Below are positions 23,641-34,860 of a DNA stretch of 64,000 nt, piece by piece. This DNA is from Cavia porcellus (lineage: Eukaryota; Chordata; Mammalia; Rodentia; Caviidae), in NCBI RefSeq assembly GCF_034190915.1, contig NW_026947496.1, positions 54,124,501-54,188,500 on the forward strand, read 5' to 3'. The notes under the pieces are model-generated. The model was given only the letters and a program-made list of their open reading frames with translations. It was not told where the DNA came from and did not search any database. Position numbers and translations under genes: made by a program. How positions within the stretch are numbered: position 1 is the stretch's first letter; each line of letters opens with the position of its first letter.

Positions 23641-24822
23641 AAAAAAGAACACAGAAGGATTAGGCTTGGTAATCTGTAATAAATATTTAGGCCTTCTATT
23701 ATGGATGGTGGTAGTAATGGTACTACTAGTCTGACCCTACAACATGAGTAAAATGGATTCCAATTCAGTATTTTCCTTTTCTAGAGAATCAGAATTGTCA
23801 GCAAAGAATAAAAACGATAAAGATATAATGCAAGCTAAGAGGTTAAACAGAAGTCCTGGAACCCTGAATATGAAATGGCATTGTCTGGTTGAATTCAAGA
23901 GGCCTAGCTAAAACAACCAGAGATGTACCCAGTAAGTATCCTCAGCATAATCATTCTGAAACGTGAATATGTACTAAAAGAAACTCAACAGCTGATTTCA
24001 GTTCTCAACTAAGAAATACACACAGTTATACAGTGCTTCCTTTGTCTGCATGAGGTCAGGGGTTTCACACCCCCTCAGTCCCTCACACTCCCCATCACCT
24101 CAGCCATGCACCAGAAAAAAAATACTAACTGAATGAAAAAAAGTGTAGAAGACGAGGCTGAGGTATCCTGTCTTAGCTGTGAACAAAGATACTAGGAAAT
24201 ACCCTCAAGTTCATATCAGGAAGAGAGAACAGCCAAGTTCCATTAATCACAGACAATTTCAACTTTAAAAAAAGACAAGATGAGCAAAGAATTGAAACCT
24301 AGACACATTTAAATTCATAAAAATACTAAAATGTAACTGTTACTCTCCAAGGATGTTGCTGAGCCAATTCATCATTGTGAAAATTGGTAAACAGAGGGAA
24401 AGAATCCAGCATGTGTCTGTATTTCCTAAATGAACAGCACCATTGGGTAACCAAAGTGTCCACACAGACTAAAATTATAACAGCATTCAGGCCACTGATG
24501 GGTGCAATTAGAATACCACCCCCCTTTTGTATCTTCCAGGAACTAAGTCATTTAACAGCTACTAACATCACAAAAGGGAAGACAGCAAGACACAGTGTCC
24601 TTTCTAAATGAAAAAACACAACCATCACACACACAAACATCAGAGTCTTGCTAAAGGTTTAGACTTTAGCCTTTGGATCCCCCTGTTGATAAACAGGGAG
24701 GGCAGAGGAAGATGCTGAGCTGAAGAGACAATCAGCAAAATCCAGATTGAAACTCTCTGGTCCAAATGGTCAGAGTTCTCCAGAAGGCAGTATTTATAAA
24801 AGAAAGGAATTAATATAAAAAT
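23641..24822. other. Unique non-coding DNA
   Basis: No gene or clear repeat recognised in this 1.2 kb. A 75-codon frame at 24384-24611 has no recognisable content. Confidence 0.3.
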
Positions 24823-24965
24823 AATCTGATGTTTCCGTAATCTTCACACTTCGGAAGCTGAGGCAGGAGGATTGCCATGAGTTTGCGGCCAGCCTGGACT
24901 ACATAGTAAGTTCAAGGCCAGTCTGAACTACATGGCTTCTCAAAAAACTGAAAAAGAAAAAAATT
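24823..24965 (+). mobile_element. B1 SINE with internal duplication
   Basis: A B1 unit with 'GGAAGCTGAGGCAGGAGGAT', then two successive copies of a GCCAG(C/T)CTG(G/A)ACTACAT block at about 24888-24933. Such an internal 7SL-derived duplication is a known mark of rodent B1. The tail is A-rich from about 24950. Confidence 0.8.
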
Positions 24966-25659
24966 CGAAAACAAAAACCCCAGAACTTTAAGAAACTTAA
25001 AAAGCAAAGTGAGTTTTTATAAAGTGGACAGTACTAAGTAATGGTACCTAGAAATGAATATACAGGTGATAAGCCAGTAAATAAAGGGAAGTGATTACTA
25101 GGAAGTTAAAATACTAGTTATCTTGGGAAGGGTCAGTGAATGGAAAAGAGTGTGTGAGAACTTCCCGGTGGCCGGGCTGATGTGCTCCGAAAAGGTAATG
25201 AAGCTCTTCCCTATGGATTGATAACTGATCATCTCAATTATCATTAAACATTTACTAGCTAGCAGGAGCAGATAAGGCTACAGAAAAATACAGCAGCAGA
25301 ATCCATGCCAAATGGACACTCCAAAAAAGCATTGAAATATGCAACTCAATTATACAAAAGATGGCAAGAAAGCTCTCCTGCCACCACAGGGCCCATCCAG
25401 AGGTCAAATCCTCATCCCTCTGTACTACTGCTGAGCTCATGGTAAGCATTCAAGAGGAATTTTCTCTGGAAAGATTTGAAGGAGGTGTATAAAAAAGAGA
25501 TACAAGCCTGATCAATTGAGCCACAAAACATTTCTAAGCAAGGTAAATGACATAAGACAAATAGACTAGACAGTCACACAGATCAAAGTGAGAGCTACAA
25601 AAATACGTGTTACATAAATAGCAGAAGGTGAAAAAAGAAGTAATTTAGAGGTCAAGATG
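24966..25659. other. Unique non-coding DNA
   Basis: No exon or clear repeat seen. Confidence 0.3.
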
Positions 25660-25724
25660 AAAAATCTGAGAGAGAAAGCTTCTCGGCCTTTTGGCAAAGA
25701 TCAAGTGTAGAAAAATCTGAGAGA
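25660..25724 (+). pseudogene. RNU2 pseudogene: 3'-truncated U2 snRNA retropseudogene with target-site duplication
   Basis: Positions 25678-25710 match U2 snRNA nucleotides 4-36 with one change (GGCTAAG to GGCAAAG), for example CTTCTCGGCCTTTTGG and GATCAAGTGTAG. The three bases before it may be a mutated U2 5' end. The fragment is bracketed by a perfect 14-base duplication, AAAAATCTGAGAGA, at 25660-25673 and 25711-25724. There is no poly(A) tail, and the copy stops exactly before the branch-point-pairing GUAGUA is completed. It cannot encode a functional snRNA. Known 3'-truncated snRNA pseudogenes are thought to arise by reverse transcription of the RNA 5' part by L1 machinery. Confidence 0.9.
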
Positions 25725-28124
25725 ATTTATGGATACAAAAGCGAAGGTATCCACTAACCCATTTCAGTTGTTAGTAACACAAGGGTCATTGCCATAGACT
25801 CAAAATTATAAGGAAGCATTTTGAATAAATCAGACGAAAGACGAAGAAACATCTTTAAATGAGAAAAATCTTTCCAATGCAAAGTCTTTATCCAGGGAGC
25901 ATGTCAATTTTTTCAATAATGTTACAGACACTAGACATGATGAAAAAAATAAGACTATAGAACCTTCGCTCCGGTGCAGTAAGAGGGTATTATCAAAGTT
26001 GCTACGGAAGTTAGTAACTCCAAATTACACTTTAGTTGTCACACGAGGTACAGCACAACAAGGAGCACCAAAGCCCTGAGTCAAGATGAAAGATGTTTAT
26101 CTCTAACAGGATGCTAGGAAGAGTTAAGGACAAAAAGGAGAAAAAAAAAAAAAAATTAACCAAGCATCTCCCTTGCCCCCAGTCCAATCTGAGCCCTTCT
26201 GTCCCACCCAGAATGTCCATTCTATGTTTACTTGTGCCTGGCTATGATCCAAATATTCTGTACAGCTCTCGTTTACATTTTATTCTATCAAGAAAGATTT
26301 GGCAACTGAAATCTATTATGATGTCAAAAGGTAGCTGACAACATAAAACGCATCCCGCTGAGTTGATGCCGCACACGGCTAAATTTACAACAACACGAGT
26401 ATCATAAAAATTATAAGAACTGCAAATTAACCACTGATTTCTAGTTCACTGACATAAATAATGGTAAGGACCTGGATAGCTTCCAAACATCTTTACCACT
26501 GTTTAATTTGTCAAAATCTATCAAGAATATTTCAACCACAAACCTGTCCTCTAAGGTACATTATCATTCTCACACTCAGATTAGCATCTGTGGCAACCCA
26601 AGTAAGACTGCATAATTACTCGGATTCCTTGAGGATTCTCCTCTCCCTGTTGCAATTCCTCAATGTGTCAGTGTCTCACTCTTTCTTAAGTACCATTTCT
26701 GCTCTCAATTAGTTATTTAAAATCATTTAAAAATTTGGCTCTAATTTTGTGAGATGTCTCTCTGCTTTTAAAATTAGTCCCTCATTATGGTGTAAAGGTT
26801 CCCACTGGGCTCAAATTAACAAGATTTCTGTTTACTTCAAATTTGTGAACCAGGAATGCTGGTTAACAGTATGGTGTTAGAGTACTTAGCCGACAGCTGT
26901 TGGGAAACCCAGCAGGTAAGGAGGTCACACATGGAAATAAAATGATAAAGACAATCATTTGATTATGTGAAAAGTTCAGATATAAGAACTACCTGGCTTC
27001 CTCCACCAATAACCAAGTCTACAGACAATTCGCGCAGATGACAAAAAAAGAAAAGAAAATGGCTTTAACATGTATGCAAAATGTCTACTGAAAAATCATA
27101 TTTTATTCAGTGAATTTAAAAACCATGACTAAACTATTTTATTACTAATTGATACACACTAAAATAAGATTAAAGACAATAAAGTGACTGAAAAAATATT
27201 TGATATTGAAGATAATAAATGTCTCTTTAAAGTCCTTTACAGAGGAACCATCTTTCTATGTCTATGTATAATGTGTGCACATGCCCATAAACCCTAGCTC
27301 CTGCTCCATTTTCTTACTGATATATGTCAAAAACAAATTTACAGCACTCTGCAGAGAAAAAATTAAACGGTTGGCCATAACGCTGTTAGGAAAAGTAATC
27401 CATCTGTAGTTTTCATGTCTAAGGAGAAGCCATACGTGCATTTGTGCAGAATCTAAGCAGGTCTAAACTCTGATTAGTCATAATACAATGAGTATACAGA
27501 GATGTTCGATAGATACTAAGTAAATCTAGCATACACTACTTGTGCCCAAATTGGTTATTTCACATTTCTGTATTTGGAGGAAAAGCAATTTCTGTATGAC
27601 AGATGCACCTGGAGTTTGCCACATGGTCTACACACAGAAAGGGCAGTAGAGTCACAGAGTTAGCAATGACAAGAAAATTGCATTTTATTCTTATTGCTAA
27701 AAAATAAAAAGCATATTTTTTCCCAAGGAACATGTTTGTATTGAGTTAGTCCATGTCTTTATAGAGTAAGTGGAGAGTAGAGATGAGACATCAACTTAGT
27801 AGATCAAAGCCCCCAGTCATCTAGCACTGAAGATAATGTGGGTTTGGCCTCAATCAGACCCTCCCAGCTGCCTACAATAAAAAAAAAAATGTAATAAATA
27901 AATAAGTAGTACACTGGTTAAAGAAAACATCAGTCTTTGATTTCTCTTCATCTACATGCACTAAATATTCCCAGAGAACTGCCCCATTATATTATTAAAC
28001 TTTTTAGCAATGTGATCTAGTATTTAAACCTTAAAACTAGATAAATGTCTGGGAGTGAGTGACATACAAGAGTGCTTTACTCTGGGTCATCTCAAGAAAG
28101 TGTTCCCTTAAAAAACAAGTTCCA
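25725..28124. other. Unique DNA with candidate conserved blocks
   Basis: No gene supported. 25740-26060 and 26335-26480 hold unusually many CpGs for AT-rich DNA (for example GCATCCCGCTGAGTTGATGC and CCGCACACGGC) and look constrained. An A-rich run lies at about 26138-26155. 27000-27700 is unique and AT-rich. Confidence 0.3.
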
Positions 28125-28228
28125 GGGGCTGGGGGTTTAGCTCGGCAGCTTAAGCATCTGCCTGGCAAGCACAAGATTGTGAGTTCAACACCCAGTACAA
28201 AAACAAAAACAAAAACAAAAACAAAAAC
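28125..28228 (+). mobile_element. ID SINE, older type, (CAAAAA)n tail
   Basis: An ID core GGGGCTGGGGGTTTAGCTC at 28125, then CTGCCTGGCAAGCACAAG and GTGAGTTCAACACCCAGTAC, and a tail of five ACAAAA-type repeats to 28228. Flanking duplication is not clear. It sits just upstream of an L1 ORF2 fragment. Confidence 0.85.
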
Positions 28229-28289
28229 CTCCAAAAATCATGAAACAAAAACCAGCTGAACTGACTGAGGAAGTGAACGATTTAACAAC

Positions 28290-28790
28290 AGAAGTTAGAG
28301 ACTTTAATATCCCATATTGATAATAAAGAGAACTAAGCAGAAGATCAGTGAGAAAAGAGAAGACATGAATCAACTAGATCTAGCTAATGCCCACAGAAAA
28401 TTCCACCTAACAACAGTAACAACAACAAAAATCATGTCCTTCTCAATGACATTCTCCAGAACAGTCAACAGGCTGGACCCAATATACCCAACATATTAAG
28501 TAAATGTAAAATTATGTTTTCCAGTTATAATGAAATAAAATTACAAATCAATAACAGAAATAAAGAAATATGGGCAATTCACAAACATGGAAATAAAGCA
28601 ATACACTCTTTAAAAACCAAATGGTCAAATAAGAAATCACAAAGGGAACAGAATTACTTTGACATGAACAAACAGGAGGACATAACCAAAATTTGTGAGA
28701 AACAGGTAAAGCAGTTCTCAGAGGGAAATTTATAGCTGTAAAAATATATAAAAAGAAAGATCTCAAATATGTCTTATTTCAACTTAGCCA
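28290..28790 (+). mobile_element. LINE-1 ORF2 fragment (endonuclease to reverse transcriptase region)
   Basis: Successive blocks fit the sense L1 ORF2 order after the early endonuclease part: 'GACTTTAATATCCCATATTG', 'TTCCACCTAACAACAGTAAC', 'GACATTCTCCAGAACAGTC', 'AATCAATAACAGAAATAAAG', 'ACATGGAAATAAAGCAATAC', 'CAGTTCTCAGAGGGAAATTT'. It is broken by indels and stops and is not functional. It corresponds to an earlier part of ORF2 than the fragment at about 23.1-23.4 kb, and has the same strand. Confidence 0.85.
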
Positions 28791-29269
28791 ACCAAATAAC
28801 AAAAATACCAACATACAGTAGACCTTGATTTCTCTCTAGTCATAAGACAGGACAATTTATACAATAATCTTTTTTACTCATCGAAGACACGAGTTTCTAG
28901 TAGTATTGTCTAGAAAGCCCCAAAGTTACTTATTTTGTCATTATTGACAAAATGTTTATTTTCTCAATTTTTTAAATGGAGAAATTAAGATCACATAATA
29001 GATTAGCATAAGACTAAGTTTTAAAGTAGATTTTCTAAATCAAGTTAGTGATTTTTCTGCTACACAAATAACTACACAAGCTTAAGTTACACAAAAAGGC
29101 TGCTATACAAATAGCTTTCTGAGTGTATGTTTTTCTTAACTTACCATATTTCCAGGTTACAAGTAAATAAATCTTTGGTTTACTATTGCCATATTCCTTT
29201 CCAGATGTCTACACATGTTTTCATGCACACTTAGGAATTATACTTATGGGGAACCTCATCAAAATTGTC
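28791..29269. other. AT-rich non-coding DNA
   Basis: No gene. It may be unique or very old L1 sequence. No segment is distinctive enough to classify. Confidence 0.3.
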
Positions 29270-29431
29270 AGATTACCTGTCTTCTTCTTTTTTTTTTTAA
29301 GTTTTTTTTTTTTTTTTTTTGTCTTTTTTTCTTTTTATCGGTACCAGGGATCAAACTCACGATCGCACACTTGCAAGGCAGGTGCTTATGCTGCTGAGCT
29401 AAATCCCTAGTCCCAGATTACCTCTCTTCTT
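29270..29431 (-). mobile_element. ID SINE with long A-tail and 17-bp target-site duplication
   Basis: On the minus strand this is an ID core (CTTGCAAGTGTGCGATCGTG and GGTACCGATAAAAAG) with a tail containing the GAC motif and two A-runs, seen here as T-runs at 29289-29298 and 29304-29321. The flanks AGATTACCTGTCTTCTT and AGATTACCTCTCTTCTT, at 29270-29286 and 29415-29431, differ at one base. Confidence 0.95.
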
Positions 29432-29754
29432 AATAAAACATCTATTAAGGACTTTGGTAACAAGGTAAGTGATCATCACTGTACCTATCAAGATCAGAGT
29501 GGGTAAACTGGAGTAGAAGCAAGACGTGGCAGGGAAGCAAAGTGAGAGAAATAAGGATGAATCTTGATTCCTAAAACAACGAAGGATTTAGGACAGACTA
29601 TGTGACACTGAGAGAACTGAAACTCTGTCTATAAAGATAAGGAAATAAAGCCCATCGTTTGGCTGTTCAGGTACTCTAAGTGTACAAAGCCATAGAAAAA
29701 AATCTTAATTTTAAATGAAAACAGACCTTGATCCAAGTCTGAAATACATATTTC
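29432..29754. other. Unique non-coding DNA
   Basis: A short unique stretch without gene or clear repeat. Confidence 0.3.
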
Positions 29755-29935
29755 GATTTTTAATTTTGAAATATTATAGACTAGAGAAGTTGCAAAAATA
29801 GTCCAAATCTTCCACACCCTTAATATTGCTTCCCCCAGGGATGATATACTGATGTATACAAAACCAGAACCAGGAAATAAGCACTAGTACATCACTGTTA
29901 ACTAAGACATACAATCCTTATTCAGTTTCATTTAC
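29755..29935 (+). mobile_element. LINE-1-like 3' untranslated fragment, old
   Basis: The blocks 'AGAGAAGTTGCAAAAATAGT', 'CTTCCCCCAGGGATGATATA' and 'ACAAAACCAGAACCAGGAAA' resemble an old mammalian L1M 3' UTR series (AGTTGCAAAAATAGTA, TTTCCCCCAATG, CAAAACCAGGAAATTG). Assigned from memory of the motif order, so family level is uncertain. Confidence 0.45.
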
Positions 29936-29974
29936 TGTTACTTTAATTTCAAGCTATTTAAGGTAGCAAACATT

Positions 29975-30115
29975 TCAAAGCCTCGGCTTATTCGTCTGTT
30001 TCATGAAGGTGGCAAGTTGCTGCTCTGTGTACTTATAAGGATCCAAATGAGACAGTGCTAGAATACAGCTTACAATAGTAGCTGTCACACAGTAAGGGCT
30101 TGATAAATAGGCACA
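29975..30115 (+). repeat. MIR SINE fragment
   Basis: 'CTCGGCTTATTCGTCTGTTT', then 'CAAATGAGACAGTGCTAGAA', 'TAGCTGTCACACAGTAAGGG' and 'CTTGATAAATAGG' follow the MIR 3' order (TCAGTTTCCTCATCTGT, TTAAATGAGATAATG, CTGGCACATAGTAAG, CTCAATAAATG). Confidence 0.5.
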
Positions 30116-30765
30116 TTATAATTACTAAACAAGACTTCTGGGATTTCCAGTTTTGCTCTGACACCTCCCTGAGGTCCCTCTTCTCACTAATACAGAGATG
30201 GCATCTGCCACCACTTATAGTTTGACTAATCTCGAAGGATCAAAAAGGAAAACTAGAAAAACAACCCAATTGTAGTCTATGATAAGGGCTGAAAGGAAAT
30301 TCAACTCAAGGTTCCTTTTCTTGAGCACATGCAGTGACTGTGTGTATGTATATTACTTAATGATGTTGTAAACCATGAAATCGCTCAGATAAAACTGACA
30401 GTGCCTGTTGAGGCCTCTAGAGGAAAAAGAATGGAAAACTAGATTAGCCAAATGTGCAGGTAAACTCACACTTCAGATGGCTTGCTTTCCTTTCTGGAAG
30501 TGGGTGGGCTTACTTGTTACCATTTCCTGAGGAGAGTCTGTACATCTGAAATTTTTTTCTTTTTAAAACCAAACAGACTAAATACAAGCTTGGACCCACC
30601 CTACTACAGTTACCAAATATACTCATGTCAAAACTCAAGGAAAGCAGGGATTTTAGAGAGCTAAGCTTTTTAACAGCTCTGTCTCTGTTTGGATGCACCT
30701 TTTCCCATGCAAAAAAGAACTACTCATACAAAAATAGTTCCAGGCATAACCAGCCTCTCCACTGT

Positions 30766-30807
<42 letters not shown>

Positions 30808-32731
30808 TCCTGTCTGTGGCCCCCAAGGGTCTGCATGAGACCCTTTGAGATCCTCCTGCCTATGACACCAGACACTGGCAATATCCAAAATGCTCCAAGG
30901 CTTTACCTTCTTTATAGCCACACATTAAGGACACAAGTGTTTAACTGATAACAAGGAGAGAAGAATGTTTCTGGGCTCCCCAAGCCCAACTCTGAAATTT
31001 TCATACTTTGAGAACGGGTGAATGAGAAATCTTAATTTAAGGAATTTTTTTTCTAGATTTTTTTTTCTCCATTCTTTTTTCTTTTTGCAAATTAGCTCCA
31101 TTTTCAAAACCCACCACCGACAAACAATCTGAAACACTGAATTGTCTGCTCTGTTGCTATCAACGGATATTATTTGGAATTAGTTAAAAGGACAAATAAT
31201 ATGTCAACCAATTAACTAAACATCTAAAGTAGGTATCCTTGGTTCATTTTAACACTCAGACCTCTCTTTGATTCTCCCGTAGTCAGACCAAAATGAGGCA
31301 CATTTGGGTTGCTTTCAGGTAAGTACAGCCATCTCACATCAGTTATTGTGACTAGATTAAATAAAAGACTGAACAATGTGGAGAAATGATTTATATTTTA
31401 TTTTACAAAATATACCAGAATGATCAAAGCCTGGTTTTGTATGTCTATTAAAGAGAAGACGGCTTTTGCTTTGTGTCCAGGTCTAACTTCTTTTTTCTCA
31501 ACATGAACATGTTTCCCTTAAAATTACTTATTTTTTTCCTACCCTGGTGTTATGCAAGATCCTTGCTTATTTTGGCGATCAAAACAAAATAAGAAGAGCC
31601 ACCCAGAGTTCTCCATTCCAAAGGGAGGAGTTTCCCAAGAAAAGCAAAGTTGTGCTGTTGTATTTCCTCTCAGTCCAGTTGTCCAGAAAAAGGCATTCTC
31701 CAGTATGGAAATTCAGTGCAGCACAGGCAGAGGAGCTGGTTCTCACACACAATATAGAACTGTGAGTGCCAAGAGTGGGAAGGGACTTTCTGCAAGCTCA
31801 TGATCACTCAGAACTAATAAAAAAAAAGAAATTGGCAACAAATAGGAGTGAGGCAGTAAGGCAACCTTACACAATGTAAGAAAAGGTATTATTCAAACAT
31901 AAACGATGAGAAAAAGGAGATTCCCTTTATTTCAAAGTGTCCAGAGCAAACAACTCTGATGGAAAGGGCAAACCTTTATTTCTGTGATGCAAATCCAGCC
32001 ACAGACCTGCGCAAAAACTTTAAAACTTAAGGAGGGGCCAGTAGGCCTATGCAAGAAAAACAAAGAGAGTCCTGCATATGGAATATTGGTTTCAATGAGG
32101 GAAGGTGACCGCCAAAAACAGTATAAGAATTAAGCACTCACATAATAGATCACTGTGAGCAAGCCTCTCTTGCAGATGTTGGAGTTGGTGATCTAAGCCT
32201 CACACTTGGAAAGGTTGTGTGACTGGAGCCATGATATATAAAGTAAGACCTAAGCGCCAACGTTTTGATTTAGCCAAACAAACGTGGCTGTTTTTATTGG
32301 GTGGAAGAGCCCATTTTTTTCACTGAGCAAAGAATTACGGTAAACATCTGTTCACCATGACCACAGAAGATGGTTGTTTTTAACCAAGATCATTTTAAAG
32401 GAATAAATTCAATTAATAAAGCCACACAGTAATAGTATCCAATCCTCCAATAAGTCTGCTTGCTTCTATCCACAGACCTATTCATTAAGGGAGCACTTTA
32501 CCCAGAAAATTTTGCCACATTGCCACTGAGACTTCTTTGGGACCACTGATGTGGTGGAAGGATTTTCAGTCTCAAGGGATGTTTAAAAATCCAACCACAC
32601 TTCACTTATCTCATTCCTTGGGCAGTTATTGCAAAGGATGTTTTCTTATCCTACTAACAAGACATACATGTGTGATGTATATATACACGTTATTCAGGTA
32701 CCTAATGCCTCATGTAAAAAAAATAGAAATT
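30116..32731. other. Unique non-coding DNA with a (CA)n repeat
   Basis: No exon or classified mobile element was found. A (CA)n array lies at 30768-30806. 31050-31090 is T-rich. Overlapping open frames around 31550-31800 show no recognisable protein. Confidence 0.3.
30768..30806. repeat. (CA)n microsatellite
   Basis: About 19 perfect CA units in unique DNA; candidate polymorphic marker. Confidence 0.95.
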
Positions 32732-32852
32732 AGGGGCCGAGGAAGAGCACTTGTTTAGCATGGGTGATGGCCTGGGTTCAATCCCCAGCATAATAAAGAA
32801 AAGAAAAGAAAAAAGAAAAGACAAGACAAGACAGAGACAGACAGACAGACAG
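32732..32852 (+). mobile_element. ID-like SINE with AAAGA/GACA repeat tail
   Basis: A diverged ID core, GGGGCCGAGGAAGAGCACTT, then GGCCTGGGTTCAATCCCCAG, ends at about 32795. It is followed by an (AAAGA)n tail that grades into (GACA)n at 32820-32852. The A-tail has evidently turned into two simple repeats. Confidence 0.75.
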
Positions 32853-34130
32853 GGACAAGCATGGAGGGGATAGTCAGAGGGAAGTTAGCTGGTGTTCTGA
32901 TGGAGTGAAAGTTGGACCTCATCTATAAAGCCAACATCTCTATGTCAAACTTCCTTTCTGAAAATGACTATGAGAATTAATACAATCCAGAAGAGTTTGA
33001 GTTTTTCGAAATTACTTGCTTGGTTCTTTATTTAGGAAAAGCAACAAACTAGCAGGAAACTACAGTATGAAAATGTCATTCAGATTTGCTAAATTAGAAC
33101 CCCAAGCTTCACTTTATCTTTAAATAATGAGCCAGAAACCCCTCCAAAATGAGTCCTCTATGATTAACATTAAATGTTCTCAATTAAAAGACAATGATTA
33201 AATTGATAAACTCCTGACTTCCATTCTAGTTAATATTTTTCAAACTACATTCAAATATCACAATAGTCTCCTAGACTTTGAAAAGTCAGTTTTGGGAATG
33301 AGCTGCTACCACTAAGACCAAACAGCTAAAGTTTATTACTTTTGGCCTACAGTCATGCCAGTACCAGCAATCAACAAATTACTAAGTTTTGTGGATGTGA
33401 AGGACATTTTCTCTTTGACTTCTCATGGAAGTAGAACATAGCATTTCACAAAGGCCAGACTCTGGTAAACTTATGGAAAGAATAAACGCCGAGTTCATCT
33501 ACTCCACCTATTCCAATACCACAACAGAATCTGGGTGGCAGGAGAGTTCTCTACAAGCAGCGTAAGTGCCTTGTGTGGGGCTATCGGTGTGTAATCTTTC
33601 CATCAATTAGTCTTCAACAAACCTTATTAAACACCTCTGAAATAATGGTTACTGTGTATGTGTATGCAGAAGTGCACATTTGCATATGAATTTGTGTACA
33701 AGTGTGCTAGGGTACATGTATGTGATGGAGGGCCGGCTGAGGAGTGACATTTTGAAGGTTATTGGTACCAGACAGAATCTTGAGAGTAATTAACACACTG
33801 AACCTGGAAAATTACCCTTGTGTTGACTTGTCTGCTCATCTTCCACAATGTGTCTGTCATTTGCTAAGAAAGGATGGAGGCTGAAATGGAGAGGGAGGAC
33901 CCAAACAGCTTTTAGATACCCCACTTGCCCTTACCTTAAAGGATGATAAACCATTTAACAGAAAGAGAAGGGACTGCAGAGGCCCAGTGGTATTTAATAA
34001 CCATCAATGCCTTCAGCTGTGAAAGAGCCGGCCTTAATGTAACCCACTGACTCCCCCACCACAGCCAAGATTCATTTCCACAAGTGACTCCAGTAGCAGA
34101 GGCCACTGTGGTCAGAACTGGAACATAACC
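32853..34130. other. Unique non-coding DNA
   Basis: No gene or classifiable repeat was recognised. 33480-33570 and 33930-34110 contain some CpG and GC-richer patches and may be constrained. Confidence 0.3.
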
Positions 34131-34860
34131 ATGTGCCACTACACTAAATTACGCTTAAATAAAAATGCAAAGCATCCATCATATTTATATAATAGAGGGA
34201 TTAAATCAGCTATAATTTTCAAGCCTGAAAATCCCAAGCTTTTAAGTATATTCTTAATGAAAGATAATGTGATGAATGACATAATAAAAAAAATAACTTG
34301 GTTGGAGAAAGTAATTCTTTATCCTTTTTAAATTTTCCTTGTGAAATGCATCATTTTAACGTAATGCATTTCAACATACTTATCCACAATTGTAAATTTG
34401 TTTTGATAAAATGAAGAGCCTTTTAATCCAAATTGCACAGCAATGCTTCTACACTGATCTGTTATAACTTAGTAATCAGAGTTAACAGACTGCCTAATTA
34501 ACCAAGTCCTCATTTGCCAAGATCCAAATATGGGCTGAATTGTGGGCCAAGGAGAAAATATGATGGACAAGAAAATTATTAATTCAGGGAAGCATTAAAA
34601 GCATGTGGAGTTAAAGTTCTTTCCTAAATCTCACCATCTTTAATACCCTCAATTTTTATAATAAAGTAACATGTGAAAATAGAAAATATATTCCATCCAG
34701 GGCTTTTGGAAAAATATTTTTAAATCAATTAGTTAAATCGGCATAGCTATATTAATTCTTAAACCATTGACAATTAGCTAAAAATTACAGATGCCCTCTG
34801 ATAATAAGGAATAATTTCTATAGCAGATATAGAAGATACCAGCACCACACTCAGTGTTCC
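34131..34860. promoter_or_regulatory. Candidate conserved AT-rich enhancer-like element
   Basis: A continuous repeat-free AT-rich block with several homeodomain-type cores (CCTAATTAACC near 34494, ATTATTAATTC near 34575) and a perfect 10-base inverted repeat, TGAAATGCAT at 34342-34351 and ATGCATTTCA at 34364-34373. The texture, with long stretches free of simple repeats and SINEs, resembles deeply conserved developmental enhancers. Conservation was not tested, so this stays a candidate. Confidence 0.3.
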
